Shown here: positions 56,508 to 64,000 of the stretch, piece after piece
Numbering within the stretch: position 1 is the first letter of the stretch
Layout: each line of letters starts with the position of its first letter
Assembly (NCBI GenBank): GCA_013416455.1
Contig: JACCES010000001.1
Location: forward strand, 124,001 to 188,000
Origin: Alcaligenaceae bacterium
Lineage (GTDB): Bacteria > Pseudomonadota > Gammaproteobacteria > Burkholderiales > Burkholderiaceae_B
DNA: 64,000 bases
Direction: 5' to 3'
The notes under the pieces: generated by a model
Database searches by the model: none
What the model was told of the DNA's origin: nothing
What the model saw: the letters and a program-made list of their open reading frames with translations, nothing else
Position numbers and translations under genes: made by a program

Positions 56508-57794
56508 ATGACTACTCTTTCTGATAACGGCCTTGCTCACGTGCTTAAGCATGATCGTTTCGGCAATATCGTCGACCCTACCGTGTCCTATGCGCGAGGC
56601 ACGATTCTGCGCAGCAATGCAGACGAGATCCTGCGTCAGCGCAAGACATACCGGATTGCGCGTGAGCGTCGTGCCCGGCTGGGCCCCGATTCGATCTACA
56701 ACCTGACGGGGCTGATACGCGGATTCCGTTTTGAAGAGGGCGATCACGCCAAGCTCTACTCTTATATTCACTTTGGTGCCATAGACGAAGGGCTGATTCT
56801 GCAGAAGGCGCTCGCTCGCATGGGCGGCAACGAGGCGGAACATGACGGCTTCCTGTGCAACCGGGTGAGCGCGGCAGCCCTGGCCACCATGATGGGCTTG
56901 CTCAAACCTGGTGATCTGGTCTATTCCATCGTACCGGCTGATCGCTGCCACCCTTCGGTCAAGAATTCCGTGTTGGCGGTGGGTGGAAGGTTTGAAGAGG
57001 TGATTGGTGCGGATGCCTTCATTAAAGCCATGGATGACGGCGGTCAGGTTCCGAAGATGGTTGTCATTACGACAATTTCGCCGTCCAAGCACCATATGCC
57101 GGAAGCCGATACCCTCCGGGCGCTCAGCCGCGCCAGAGAGTTGGGTGCATGCATCGTGCTGGATGATGCGCATATGTCAGCCCGTCTGGCGGTTTATGGT
57201 GAAACGCCCTCGTTGGCCATGGGCGCAGACATCGCATTCTGGTCTCTGGACAAACATTGCACCGGGCCGCGATCCGGCTTTTTAGCAGGGCGCACCGACC
57301 TGGTGCGGGAAATTCGAGCGAAGGCCTTTATGTTCGGGCTGGAGGCGCAACTGGGTTCCATTGTTGCAGGGGAAAACGCGATCGACGCTTTCGACCCGGA
57401 GCCTATTCGGAGCGCAGCCGGATTTACGGATGGGGTGATGAGCGAGTTACAGGATCTTGTGCAGGGGAAAGCCTATCGCGCAGGGCCCGGTATTGCTTTT
57501 ACGGGCGAGGATCTGTTGTCACTGGCTCTGCAAGAAGCAGGGTTGAGCCAGCCCCGGATTGTTCCAATCGAAGCCACGGCCGTGGCCGGAATGGCGCTGC
57601 TCAAAGAAGTGGGGGCGGTGACGATTTCCGTTTCGGGCATGCCGGGGTCTGCGTGTGTGTACCGCCTCATGAGCTATCCCGACGGAGAACGGCTGGGTAA
57701 GCAGGCAATACTCGACGGGACGCGGTATGCGATATCCACCGTCGCTCGGGTTCTGAACGACCCTGATGCAGCCGCGCAGTGGATACTCGGCTAG
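56508..57794 (+). CDS. PLP-dependent enzyme, SelA/DgaE-like fold type I
   Basis: A 428-residue protein. The PLP lysine is likely Lys249 in WSLDKHCTGPRSG, which mirrors the SGDKLLGGPQAG segment of selenocysteine synthase (SelA) and D-glucosaminate-6-phosphate ammonia-lyase (DgaE). The upstream DDAHMSARL gives the cofactor Asp. Without SelB, SelD or tRNA-Sec genes nearby, a selenium role is unlikely; an ammonia-lyase, aldolase or racemase acting on an amino acid fits better. Co-transcribed with the D-glutamate-cyclase-like gene. Confidence 0.75.
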   Translation: MTTLSDNGLAHVLKHDRFGNIVDPTVSYARGTILRSNADEILRQRKTYRIARERRARLGPDSIYNLTGLIRGFRFEEGDHAKLYSYIHFGAIDEGLILQKALARMGGNEAEHDGFLCNRVSAAALATMMGLLKPGDLVYSIVPADRCHPSVKNSVLAVGGRFEEVIGADAFIKAMDDGGQVPKMVVITTISPSKHHMPEADTLRALSRARELGACIVLDDAHMSARLAVYGETPSLAMGADIAFWSLDKHCTGPRSGFLAGRTDLVREIRAKAFMFGLEAQLGSIVAGENAIDAFDPEPIRSAAGFTDGVMSELQDLVQGKAYRAGPGIAFTGEDLLSLALQEAGLSQPRIVPIEATAVAGMALLKEVGAVTISVSGMPGSACVYRLMSYPDGERLGKQAILDGTRYAISTVARVLNDPDAAAQWILG

Positions 57795-57944
57795 TCAGGG
57801 AACTAAAAAATAGTGCCGGGCATACACGATTTGTCCGGCCGGAATACATGCGATCACGGATTCTCTGAACAAGTCCGACACGACTCTGCTTCGTCGCTTG
57901 GTTTTTTTCATAGGCTTACGGTTCGCTTGAACAGGAGGAACGTC

Positions 57945-58910
57945 ATGAATATCGGATTCAAACTTCTCGTGGCTGCCGCGTTCTCGGTTGCCGCTTTGCC
58001 GGCGAGCTACGCGAGCACTGATTTTCCGGACAAGGCGGTGCGAATCATAGTGCCGTATGCGGCCGGGGGCGGGGCTGATGCGGCGGCAAGGCTGATCGGG
58101 AAACGACTCGGCGAAGTACTTGCTCAGCCGGTGGTTATCGAAAACAGGGCGGGGGCGGGAGGGGCAATAGGCGCGGCCAACGTGGCGTCCGCTAAACCGG
58201 ATGGCTACACGCTATTGTTTGATGCCGCCTCATTCACGATCAACCCCTTCATACACAAGCTTTCGTTCAAACCGGCGGACCTCAAGCCCCTGCTGCAGGC
58301 GGTGGTGATGCCGGACATTCTGGTCGTGGCGTCGGGTTCGCCATACAACACTTTGGAAGAACTGCTGGTGGATGCCAAAGATCCGAACAGCAAAGTCAGC
58401 TACGCGTCATATGGAGTGGGGAGCACCGCGCATATGCTGGGCGAGTTGCTCAATATCGAAGCGGGCGTGCAAATGCTGCATGTCCCCTATCGAGGCGGGG
58501 CACCGGCCATTGCCGATCTGATCGGAGGTCAGGTTTCCAGCTATTTCGCGTCTGCGGCTTCCAGTTTGCAGTTGGTGCAGGCCTCGCGCTTGAAGCCGTT
58601 AGCGGTAACGTCGCCGCAGAGAATGCCGGAACTGCCGGATGTGCCTACGGTGCGTGAGCTGGGCCTGGCCGCCTTGGAAACCATGGAGTGGAATGGTTTC
58701 TTCGTGCCGGTCGATACGCCGCAAGCCATACAGGAGCTGCTTGAAAAGGCGCTGCGGGAAGCGGTCTTGTCGCCTGAAGTGCAGGAAGGGTTGAAGAAAA
58801 TGGGTTTGACTCCGGTGGCGCGCAGCTCGGCTGAATTCCAGAAGGTTGTGGAGACCGATATGGCGAAATGGGAAAAGGTGATCAAACAAGCTAATGTAAC
58901 GGCGCAGTGA
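57945..58910 (+). CDS. Bug/TctC-family periplasmic receptor
   Basis: A 321-residue receptor with a Sec signal (about 1-24). Bug landmarks are PYAAGGGADAAARLIG, VIENRAGAGGAIGAAN, AKPDGYTLLF and DMAKWEKVI at the C-terminus. AGGAGGAA precedes the ATG. It is the third gene of the D-glutamate-cyclase-like operon; its ligand is probably that pathway's substrate. In Bug proteins an Asp in the ligand pocket often marks amino-acid or amide binders; GADAA here is compatible. Confidence 0.92.
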   Translation: MNIGFKLLVAAAFSVAALPASYASTDFPDKAVRIIVPYAAGGGADAAARLIGKRLGEVLAQPVVIENRAGAGGAIGAANVASAKPDGYTLLFDAASFTINPFIHKLSFKPADLKPLLQAVVMPDILVVASGSPYNTLEELLVDAKDPNSKVSYASYGVGSTAHMLGELLNIEAGVQMLHVPYRGGAPAIADLIGGQVSSYFASAASSLQLVQASRLKPLAVTSPQRMPELPDVPTVRELGLAALETMEWNGFFVPVDTPQAIQELLEKALREAVLSPEVQEGLKKMGLTPVARSSAEFQKVVETDMAKWEKVIKQANVTAQ

Positions 58911-58929
58911 GGGGGCGATGCAATGACTC

Positions 58930-58954
58930 AAGGCGGCCTACGGGTCGCCTTTTT
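58930..58954 (+). terminator. Intrinsic terminator after the Bug receptor gene
   Basis: AAGGCGGCC / GGTCGCCTT form a 9-base stem with one G-U pair, a TACG loop and a TTTT tail, 20 bases after the stop. Confidence 0.8.
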
Positions 58955-59120
58955 GGTGGTGTGCCCTGCGTGGAAACCCGGCAGCGTGCTCAGGCATTGG
59001 GCGGCCAAATGCGGGAAGACGCAGGAACGGCGGTCGCGATCGAGGAAGTTGAGGCCATTGCCAGTCTGCCGGGGCCAGTCTCATCGGGATGAGCGATCGC
59101 CGGAGACGCTGAACAGCCGC

Positions 59121-59684
59121 CTACACCGCAAGATGTTCGTACAGAATGGCCGAGCCGATGCCGATCAGGGCCAGGCCGCCGATGATTTCCGCCCATCTTC
59201 CCGCGACGATGCCGATCAGCCTGCCCAGCATGACGCCCAGCGTCACCATCAGCATGGTGGCGAAGCCGATGGCGGCGGCGGTGATCAGGATGTTGTTGTC
59301 AATGAAGGCCAGGCTCACCCCGACGGCCATGGCGTCTATGCTGGTGGCGAAGCCCGTGGCGGCGAGCAGCCAGAAAGAATGGCGCACGACCGGGGCGGGT
59401 TCGTCGCGGTCGTTCTTCAGGGCCTTGCGTATCATCAGGCTGCCGAGTGTCAGCAGCAGGCCGAACGCGATCCAGTGATCCCAGTCGGCCACGAATTCGG
59501 CGGCGATGGAACCCAGAGCCCAGCCTATCAGTGGTGTGAGTGCTTCGATGACGCCAAAGATGAGACCGGTGCGCACCGCTTCTGAAATGCGGGGGCGGCG
59601 CAGTGCCATGCCTTTGCCAATGGCTGCCGCGAACGCGTCGGTGGACATTGCCAGGGCAAGGACCATCGTGGATAGGAAGCTCAT
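59121..59684 (-). CDS. mntP: Manganese efflux pump MntP
   Basis: A 187-residue, six-span membrane protein made of two homologous halves. Each half has the conserved Asp-containing helix: [16 protein letters not shown] and [17 protein letters not shown]. MntP exports excess Mn2+. The start MSFLSTMVL is fixed by the family; the in-frame sequence upstream is the riboswitch region and not coding. Expression is expected to rise with Mn2+ through the riboswitch. Confidence 0.95.
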   Translation of the reverse strand: MSFLSTMVLALAMSTDAFAAAIGKGMALRRPRISEAVRTGLIFGVIEALTPLIGWALGSIAAEFVADWDHWIAFGLLLTLGSLMIRKALKNDRDEPAPVVRHSFWLLAATGFATSIDAMAVGVSLAFIDNNILITAAAIGFATMLMVTLGVMLGRLIGIVAGRWAEIIGGLALIGIGSAILYEHLAV

Positions 59685-59700
59685 GTACGGTGATTCCAGC

Positions 59701-59753
59701 CGGGCGATTGCACAGACGACCGCATGCCGCCCAGCAGCGCATGCAATCGCCCA
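59701..59753 (-). promoter_or_regulatory. Expression-platform hairpin ahead of mntP
   Basis: GGGCGATTGCA and TGCAATCGCCC (11-base perfect arms) flank a 31-base loop directly after the riboswitch core and 17 bases before the mntP ATG. With no T-run, translational control is more likely than termination. Confidence 0.55.
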
Positions 59754-59873
59754 TGGTCTCGCCATGCCTTTCGGCCGTTTGCGCCATGGCTGGATAGCCA
59801 AGGATGTTGACGCAAGCCTTTCGCAATGACCGGCCACGGCCGGCATATGTTTGCGAAAGCTGGCTACTCCCCA
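59751..59873 (-). ncRNA. yybP-ykoY manganese riboswitch
   Basis: Read on the minus strand, the leader begins TTGGGGAGTAGCC, the conserved loop 1 of this class. A perfect stem follows (CTTTCGCAA / TTGCGAAAG), and it ends in CATGGCGAGACCATGG, the conserved loop 3 (GCNAGACC) in a short stem. The class binds Mn2+ between these two loops and commonly precedes mntP, as here. Assigned by motif recognition only. Confidence 0.8.
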
Positions 59874-59938
59874 AGGAAGGATGGCGGGATTGTACCCCAG
59901 GGTGGCGGGTTATTGACCATGCCGCCAGTGGGCGTATT

Positions 59939-59967
59939 TTGCAGTTCCGGCGGTTTCTATTTAGAAT
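59939..59967 (+). promoter_or_regulatory. Promoter of terC
   Basis: TTGCAG (59939-59944) and TAGAAT (59962-59967) with a 17-base spacer, about 90 bases ahead of the terC start. Confidence 0.55.
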
Positions 59968-60056
59968 GAAAAAAGAGGGGACGCATTCATTCAAAAAATG
60001 TCTGTCAGAAATAGCAAGTCATGTGGCTGCGTTCCATTTTCTATGGAACGGACACC

Positions 60057-60785
60057 ATGATTGAGTTTTTTGAAGCGCTCCATTTCGGAGCCATATTCCA
60101 GATCATTCTCATTGACATTCTGCTTGGGGGCGACAACGCCGTCGTCATTGCCCTGGCCTGTCGCAATCTTCCGCACAAGCAGCGGATGCAGGGAATCCTC
60201 TGGGGCACAGCCGGCGCCATCGTGCTCCGGGTGCTGCTGATCGCGTTTGCGCTCGTCCTGCTGGACATTCCCTTCCTGAAGGTGGTGGGCTGCATACTGC
60301 TGCTCTGGATAGGCATCAAGCTGCTTGCCCCGGAAGAGGACGAGCATGGGAATATCACCGGCGGCGCTTCGATCATGTCAGCGGTCAAGACCATCATCAT
60401 TGCCGACTTCGCAATGAGCCTGGACAATGTGATCGCGATCGCCGGCGCGGCTCAGAATACGCATGGCGATCATCAGATTTACTACGTGATTTTCGGCTTG
60501 TGCGTAAGCGTGCCCATCATTGTGTGGGGCAGTACGCTGGTGCTGAAGCTCATCGATCGCTTCCCCCTGGTCGTGACGCTCGGGGCGGGGCTGCTGGGCT
60601 GGATTGCTGGCGGGATGCTGATCACCGACGTCTTCCTGGTCGAGCAGTTCGGGCCGCCCAGCGCCGTGCTGAAACTGTCTGTCGAGGCCGCATTTGCCTT
60701 GCTGGTCGTTGCCACAGGCAAGTGGCTGGCGGCCCGCCGGCGGCGCACCGCCGAGATCACCGAGGAATCCGCCTCCTCCACTTAG
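60057..60785 (+). CDS. TerC-family membrane protein (Alx/YkoY type, Mn2+ export)
   Basis: A 242-residue, seven-span protein. The TerC signatures are ILIDILLGGDNAVVIALA and IIIADFAMSLDNVIAIAGA with paired Asp/Asn residues, and GWIAGGMLI near the C-terminus. Several TerC proteins export Mn2+ and supply it to secreted enzymes. It is divergent from the riboswitch-controlled mntP, so the two together look like a manganese homeostasis locus. The start MIEFFEALHFG is family-like. The TAG stop lies in a repeat end. Confidence 0.9.
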   Translation: MIEFFEALHFGAIFQIILIDILLGGDNAVVIALACRNLPHKQRMQGILWGTAGAIVLRVLLIAFALVLLDIPFLKVVGCILLLWIGIKLLAPEEDEHGNITGGASIMSAVKTIIIADFAMSLDNVIAIAGAAQNTHGDHQIYYVIFGLCVSVPIIVWGSTLVLKLIDRFPLVVTLGAGLLGWIAGGMLITDVFLVEQFGPPSAVLKLSVEAAFALLVVATGKWLAARRRRTAEITEESASST

Positions 60786-60831
60786 GGCCCGATCACCCTG
60801 AAAGGCGCCTTTAGCGTGAACAAACCATAAG
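60783..60831 (+). repeat. Minimal, degenerate member of the dispersed repeat family
   Basis: TTAGGGCC, then CCTGAAAGGCGCC merging with GGCGCCTTTAGCGTGAACA and CCATAA: both terminal inverted repeats joined almost end to end, about 49 bases, with no core. It begins at the TAG stop of terC and could act as its terminator. Confidence 0.55.
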
Positions 60832-61063
60832 GCCTTTGGGCGTGGACGGGCTCTGACACGCCCGGGTTTCCACGCCCTCATCATCTTCTCCTTCCGCTCG
60901 GGGCATCGCCCTTCGCCGGCGCAGGCCACAGGCCGACTGCGCCGGCCCGCGCGTGCCTGTCTCCCGCCATCTCCGGCGTTTTCCTTCCGCGCTTCCCGTC
61001 CACATTCTCCCCTTGCCACGCGGCCGCCTTCGCCCCTTCGACGGAGCGGGCACAACCTTGCCA
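60832..61063. other. Gene-free stretch ahead of the acyl-CoA dehydrogenase operon
   Basis: About 230 GC-rich bases with no credible gene on either strand, followed by an abruptly AT-rich promoter. Confidence 0.4.
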
Positions 61064-61092
61064 TTGACCGATAATTTTTACTATGGAATAAT
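61064..61092 (+). promoter_or_regulatory. Promoter of the acyl-CoA dehydrogenase operon
   Basis: TTGACC (61064-61069), a 17-base spacer and AATAAT (61087-61092), within a strikingly AT-rich patch in an otherwise GC-rich region. Confidence 0.65.
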
Positions 61093-61108
61093 ATTTTTCA
61101 TCATAGTA
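61079..61108. promoter_or_regulatory. Candidate operator overlapping the promoter
   Basis: Perfect inverted arms TACTATG (61079-61085) and CATAGTA (61102-61108), 16 bases apart, bracket the -10 box. This is a repressor-type position; the regulator is not in the window. Confidence 0.55.
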
Positions 61109-61165
61109 GAAAAATTGCCAGGGAAATGAACGATTTCCGATGGCGCGAGGTGTGGAGACGCTGGG

Positions 61166-62338
61166 ATGTTCAATTTGGCAGAAGACGCAGACCTGACGCA
61201 CGAGCAAAGGCTTTTGCGGGAAAATGTCGCGCATTTCCTCAGGCATGAAGTGGCGCCGACCGTTGCCGGCTACGAGGCGAAAGGCGGGTTCGACTGGTCC
61301 CTGCCCGGACGGCTGCGGGAATACGGCTACCTGGGCGGCTTCCTGACGGAAGAGGAGGGCGGGTTCGGCCTGTCCCATTTCGATTACGCGCTGCTCATGG
61401 AAGAGGCCGGCTACTGCTGGCACAGTCTGCGCGCCACGCTCAATACGATGAACATGGCGGCGCTGCTGCTTGCTTCCCTGGGTACGGCAGAGCAGAAAGC
61501 GCGCTATCTGGCGCCGCTGCTTGCCGGCGATCTGCGCGTATGGGTGGGCATCACCGAACCCGATCACGGGTCTAACGTCGCGGGGATGGAAACACGGGCC
61601 CGGCGGGATGGCGACGATTACGTCATCAACGGAACAAAGATGTGGATCACCAACGGAGCCATTGCGGAGCTGGGCATCCTGATGGCACGCGTGGTTCCTG
61701 AAGCCGAGGGCGAACCGGCCGGCATAACGGCTTTCCTGGTGGATCGCGGGCAGACTTCATACACGGCGCGGCGCCTGGAAACCATGATCCTGAGGTCGAC
61801 CGTCACATCGGAGCTTTCCTTCGTCGATGCGAGGGTGCCCGCAGGCAATGTGCTGGGCGAGGTTGGTGAGGGGCTCAGGTCGATACTGCGCGGGCTGAAT
61901 TTCGGGCGCCTGTCCGTCGCCGCCGGCGCCGTGGGGGCGGCTCAGGCCGCCCTGGACCTTTCCATTGAATACGCGAAGACGCGGCGCCAGTTCGGCAAGC
62001 CGATCGCCAGCTATCAACTGATCCAGAAGATGGTCGTCGACATGAAGGTCAGGACGGACGCCGCGCGCCAGCTTGTCAGGCGGGCGGCGAATGCGCTCGA
62101 TCGCGGCTCGCCCGGCCGCATGGAATGTTCGGTAGCGAAGCTTTACGCCGCCCAGGCCGCGCACGAAGTTGCCGATCTTGCATTACAGGTGCATGGCGGA
62201 ATGGGATACAGCAAAGACTACCCCATCGAACGCATCTTCCGCGATACCAGAGGCGCGGTGATCCCCGAGGGAACGAGCGAGATACAGACCTTGATCATAG
62301 GCAGGGATCTCCTGGGGATCTCCGCGTTCTCCGTCTAA
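61166..62338 (+). CDS. Acyl-CoA dehydrogenase
   Basis: A 390-residue flavoprotein. ACAD features are WVGITEPDHGSN, MWITNGAIAE, RRQFGKPIASYQLIQ and the C-terminal VIPEGTSEIQTLIIGRDLLG with the catalytic Glu candidate. It makes a 2,3-enoyl-CoA from an acyl-CoA with electrons to ETF. It is first gene of an operon with a MaoC hydratase and a citryl-CoA-lyase-like protein, so it likely serves degradation of a particular (perhaps branched or dicarboxylic) acid rather than general beta-oxidation. Confidence 0.92.
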   Translation: MFNLAEDADLTHEQRLLRENVAHFLRHEVAPTVAGYEAKGGFDWSLPGRLREYGYLGGFLTEEEGGFGLSHFDYALLMEEAGYCWHSLRATLNTMNMAALLLASLGTAEQKARYLAPLLAGDLRVWVGITEPDHGSNVAGMETRARRDGDDYVINGTKMWITNGAIAELGILMARVVPEAEGEPAGITAFLVDRGQTSYTARRLETMILRSTVTSELSFVDARVPAGNVLGEVGEGLRSILRGLNFGRLSVAAGAVGAAQAALDLSIEYAKTRRQFGKPIASYQLIQKMVVDMKVRTDAARQLVRRAANALDRGSPGRMECSVAKLYAAQAAHEVADLALQVHGGMGYSKDYPIERIFRDTRGAVIPEGTSEIQTLIIGRDLLGISAFSV

Positions 62339-62385
62339 CAAAACGAACCGATCCTGAATCAGAAAAAACGAGAGGAAACCAGCGC

Positions 62386-62880
62386 ATGTCGGACACTATG
62401 CAGCTATTGAAGGAAGGCCCCGTCCTGTTCTACGAGGATTTCCAGGTGGGGGACAGCTACGAAACGTCGGGGCGCACCATCACCGAGGCGGACGTCGTGA
62501 ATTTCGCCGGCCTTTCCGCCGACTACAACGCTTTGCATGTCGATGCGGAGTTCGCCGGGCGGACGCCCCATGGGGGCAGGATCGCCCATGGGCTGCTCGT
62601 GCTGGCGGTGGCTTCCGGCCTGTGCACCCGGCTGCCGGTCATGAAGTTTCTCGAATCCTCGATCCTGGGCTTGAAGGATCTTTCCTGCCGCTTTCTCAAG
62701 CCGTGCAAGATCGGCGACACCATTCGCGTGCGTCTGAGCATAGAAGAGAAGACGCCCGGCCGGCGGCCGGGCAGGGGGACCATCGTGATGAAGCGCGCGG
62801 CGGTCAATCAGAAGGACGAGGTGGTCATGGACAGTACCTGGCGGCTCGTTGTGCTGAGCCGCGAGACTGAAACGGCTTGA
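62386..62880 (+). CDS. MaoC-family enoyl-CoA hydratase
   Basis: A 164-residue hotdog hydratase with the active-site segment FAGLSADYNALHVDAEFA (Asp and His of hydratase 2) and GGRIAHGLLVLAV. It hydrates an enoyl-CoA or mesaconyl-type CoA ester. The start MSDTMQLLKEG follows GAGAGGAAA. It lies 47 bases after the dehydrogenase. Confidence 0.9.
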   Translation: MSDTMQLLKEGPVLFYEDFQVGDSYETSGRTITEADVVNFAGLSADYNALHVDAEFAGRTPHGGRIAHGLLVLAVASGLCTRLPVMKFLESSILGLKDLSCRFLKPCKIGDTIRVRLSIEEKTPGRRPGRGTIVMKRAAVNQKDEVVMDSTWRLVVLSRETETA

Positions 62881-62886
62881 GGCGGC

Positions 62887-63687
62887 ATGATGACGATACT
62901 CCAAGGCGCAAGCTCCGCCCGATCCGGGCCGACCACCGCCATCGCCTGTCACACGGCTGACAGCATCCATATCCGGGGCGCCGATCTGGTCGGTGAACTG
63001 ATGGGCAGGCTGTCCTTCACCGAGATGATGTTTTTCCAGCTTATGGGAAAGCGCCCCTCCGTTCTTGAAACCCGGGTGCTGGACGCTGTCCTGGTCACGC
63101 TGATGGAGCATGGGTTCACTCCCAGTTCCATCGTGGCCCGCCAGATATACGATTCCACGCCCGAGGCGATGCAATCGGCGATCGCGGCCGGCATCCTGGG
63201 CGTGGGGGGCACTTTCATCGGCACGATGGAAGGCGCGGCGGTGCTCATCGATGAACTGCTGTCGGTACCGGACCAGCTGGAAAGCAGGGCGTCCGAGATC
63301 GCGCGGCGCCATGCAGGCGAGCGCAAGCCGGTGCCGGGATTCGGCCATCCTTTCCACAAGCCGGACGATCCGCGGTCGCCGAGGCTGTTCGAAGTCGCTT
63401 TGCAGAATGGTGCGGCCGGCAGGCACATCGCCGCGATCGAAACGCTGTCCCGAGCCGTGGACGCGGCTTTCGGCAAGCACCTGACCATCAATGTGACCGG
63501 AGCGGTGGCGGCGGTACTGGGCGAGATCGGCATTCCGCAGAAGATCATGCGCGGGATCGCGGTGGTCAGCCGGGCCGCGGGCCTGGTGGGGCACATCCGG
63601 GAAGAACAGCATGATCCCACCGCCCGCCATGTCTGGAAGCTGGTCAACGAGAATGTGCCATACAGGGGTGAAGACAATGAAAGCTGA
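62887..63687 (+). CDS. Citryl-CoA lyase / citrate synthase-like protein
   Basis: A 266-residue short citrate-synthase-fold protein. It has active-site His in PGFGHPFHK, and NVTGAVAAVLGEIGIP in place of the usual Asp-containing loop. Such short forms are annotated as citryl-CoA lyases. It cleaves or forms a C-C bond in a CoA ester. Together with the two genes upstream it suggests dehydrogenation, hydration and then retro-Claisen/aldol cleavage. The 3' end overlaps the next gene by 11 bases. Confidence 0.82.
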   Translation: MMTILQGASSARSGPTTAIACHTADSIHIRGADLVGELMGRLSFTEMMFFQLMGKRPSVLETRVLDAVLVTLMEHGFTPSSIVARQIYDSTPEAMQSAIAAGILGVGGTFIGTMEGAAVLIDELLSVPDQLESRASEIARRHAGERKPVPGFGHPFHKPDDPRSPRLFEVALQNGAAGRHIAAIETLSRAVDAAFGKHLTINVTGAVAAVLGEIGIPQKIMRGIAVVSRAAGLVGHIREEQHDPTARHVWKLVNENVPYRGEDNES

Positions 63688-64000
63688 AATCCGCAGAATG
63701 ATGGGCGGCTGCTGGCTCGTCGCCGGCCTGCTGGGCCTGTCGCCGGGCCTGGCGCAGGCACAATCCTATCCGTCCCGGCCGCTGGCCATGATCATCCCGA
63801 ATGCGCCGTCGGGCTCGACGGATCTGGTGGGCCGTACCGTCGGCGACAAGCTGGCGGGCGAGCTGGGCCAGCCCGTGGTGATAGACAATCAGCCGGGGGC
63901 CATGGGGGCGATCGGCCTGCAGTCACTGGTGCGCGCGAAACCCGATGGCTACACCCTGGGCCTGGGGACCATCGGCACTATTGCGATCAACCCAGTCGTG
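63677..64000 (+). CDS. Bug/TctC-family periplasmic receptor, 3' end cut by window edge
   Basis: The first 108 codons are visible. A signal peptide (about 1-28, ending LAQA) is followed by Bug landmarks SYPSRPLAMIIP, SGSTDLVGR, VVIDNQPGAMGAIG and AKPDGYTLG. The ATG lies inside the end of the lyase gene, so the two are coupled. As operon partner, it likely binds the acid degraded by the upstream enzymes. Confidence 0.93.
   Translation, partial: MKAEIRRMMGGCWLVAGLLGLSPGLAQAQSYPSRPLAMIIPNAPSGSTDLVGRTVGDKLAGELGQPVVIDNQPGAMGAIGLQSLVRAKPDGYTLGLGTIGTIAINPVV

Noticed and set aside
56508-57794. Assignment of the PLP enzyme as selenocysteine synthase SelA
   Set aside because: No selB, selD or selC nearby, the lysine segment differs from SelA, and the operon context points to amino-acid catabolism.
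1-64000. CRISPR arrays, rRNA operons or an origin of replication
   Set aside because: No regularly spaced short repeats, no rRNA sequence and no DnaA-box cluster were seen.

Overview
The window reads as chromosome of a high-GC betaproteobacterium, most likely family Alcaligenaceae (Bordetella/Achromobacter/Pusillimonas relatives). Reasons seen in the sequence: several Bug-type periplasmic receptors, TRAP transporters, a lysine/alanine-rich histone H1-like gene, and housekeeping orders such as aroQ-accB-accC-prmA and rplM-rpsI-argC-DUF6776-erpA typical of that group. The genus cannot be fixed by eye.

Region 1 (1-34.4 kb) is core genome. A minus-strand operon holds mpl, yqiA, an RNB-family ribonuclease and a TonB-like protein cut by the window edge. 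A plus-strand run follows: a TlpA-type thioredoxin, aroQ, accB, accC, prmA, a DUF3426 zinc-ribbon protein, a PfkB kinase and a glycine-zipper lipoprotein. Next come yggT, the histone H1-like gene, a small lipoprotein, gltX, a PatZ-like acetyltransferase with a deleted ATP-grasp, a carboxylesterase, darP, pmbA, an orphan TRAP receptor, rplM-rpsI, argC, a DUF6776 protein, erpA, anmK, an M23 peptidase, tyrS, a PEBP protein, glyA, nrdR, ribD, ribE and a tRNA-Ser(GGA).

Region 2 (34.4-58.9 kb) is accessory. Directly behind the tRNA-Ser lies the N-terminal remnant of a tyrosine integrase. Then come a GntR regulator with a TRAP transporter and an FMN 2-hydroxyacid dehydrogenase, an IS5-type transposase remnant, a ParE/Phd toxin-antitoxin pair and two DUF202 genes. 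A catabolic cluster follows (SDR, NDP-forming acyl-CoA synthetase, alpha/beta hydrolase, two alkylsulfatase-like metallo-beta-lactamase-fold proteins lacking part of the metal motif, Bug receptor, hotdog thioesterase, IclR). After it lie a Tat-exported nucleoside deaminase and a second catabolic cluster (GntR/UTRA, D-glutamate-cyclase-like protein, SelA-like PLP enzyme, Bug receptor).

Region 3 (58.9-64 kb) has divergent manganese genes, mntP (behind a yybP-ykoY riboswitch) and terC, and then an acyl-CoA dehydrogenase / MaoC / citryl-CoA-lyase-like / Bug operon that runs off the window.

Across all three regions lies a family of structured repeats with terminal inverted repeats. Two 270-bp copies, differing at 9 positions, lie in direct orientation around 36-52.5 kb. 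Shorter or degenerate relatives occur at 15.5, 25.1, 52.4 and 60.8 kb. Several overlap the stop codon of the neighbouring gene. This repeat family and the two unexplained catabolic clusters are the most novel-looking content.
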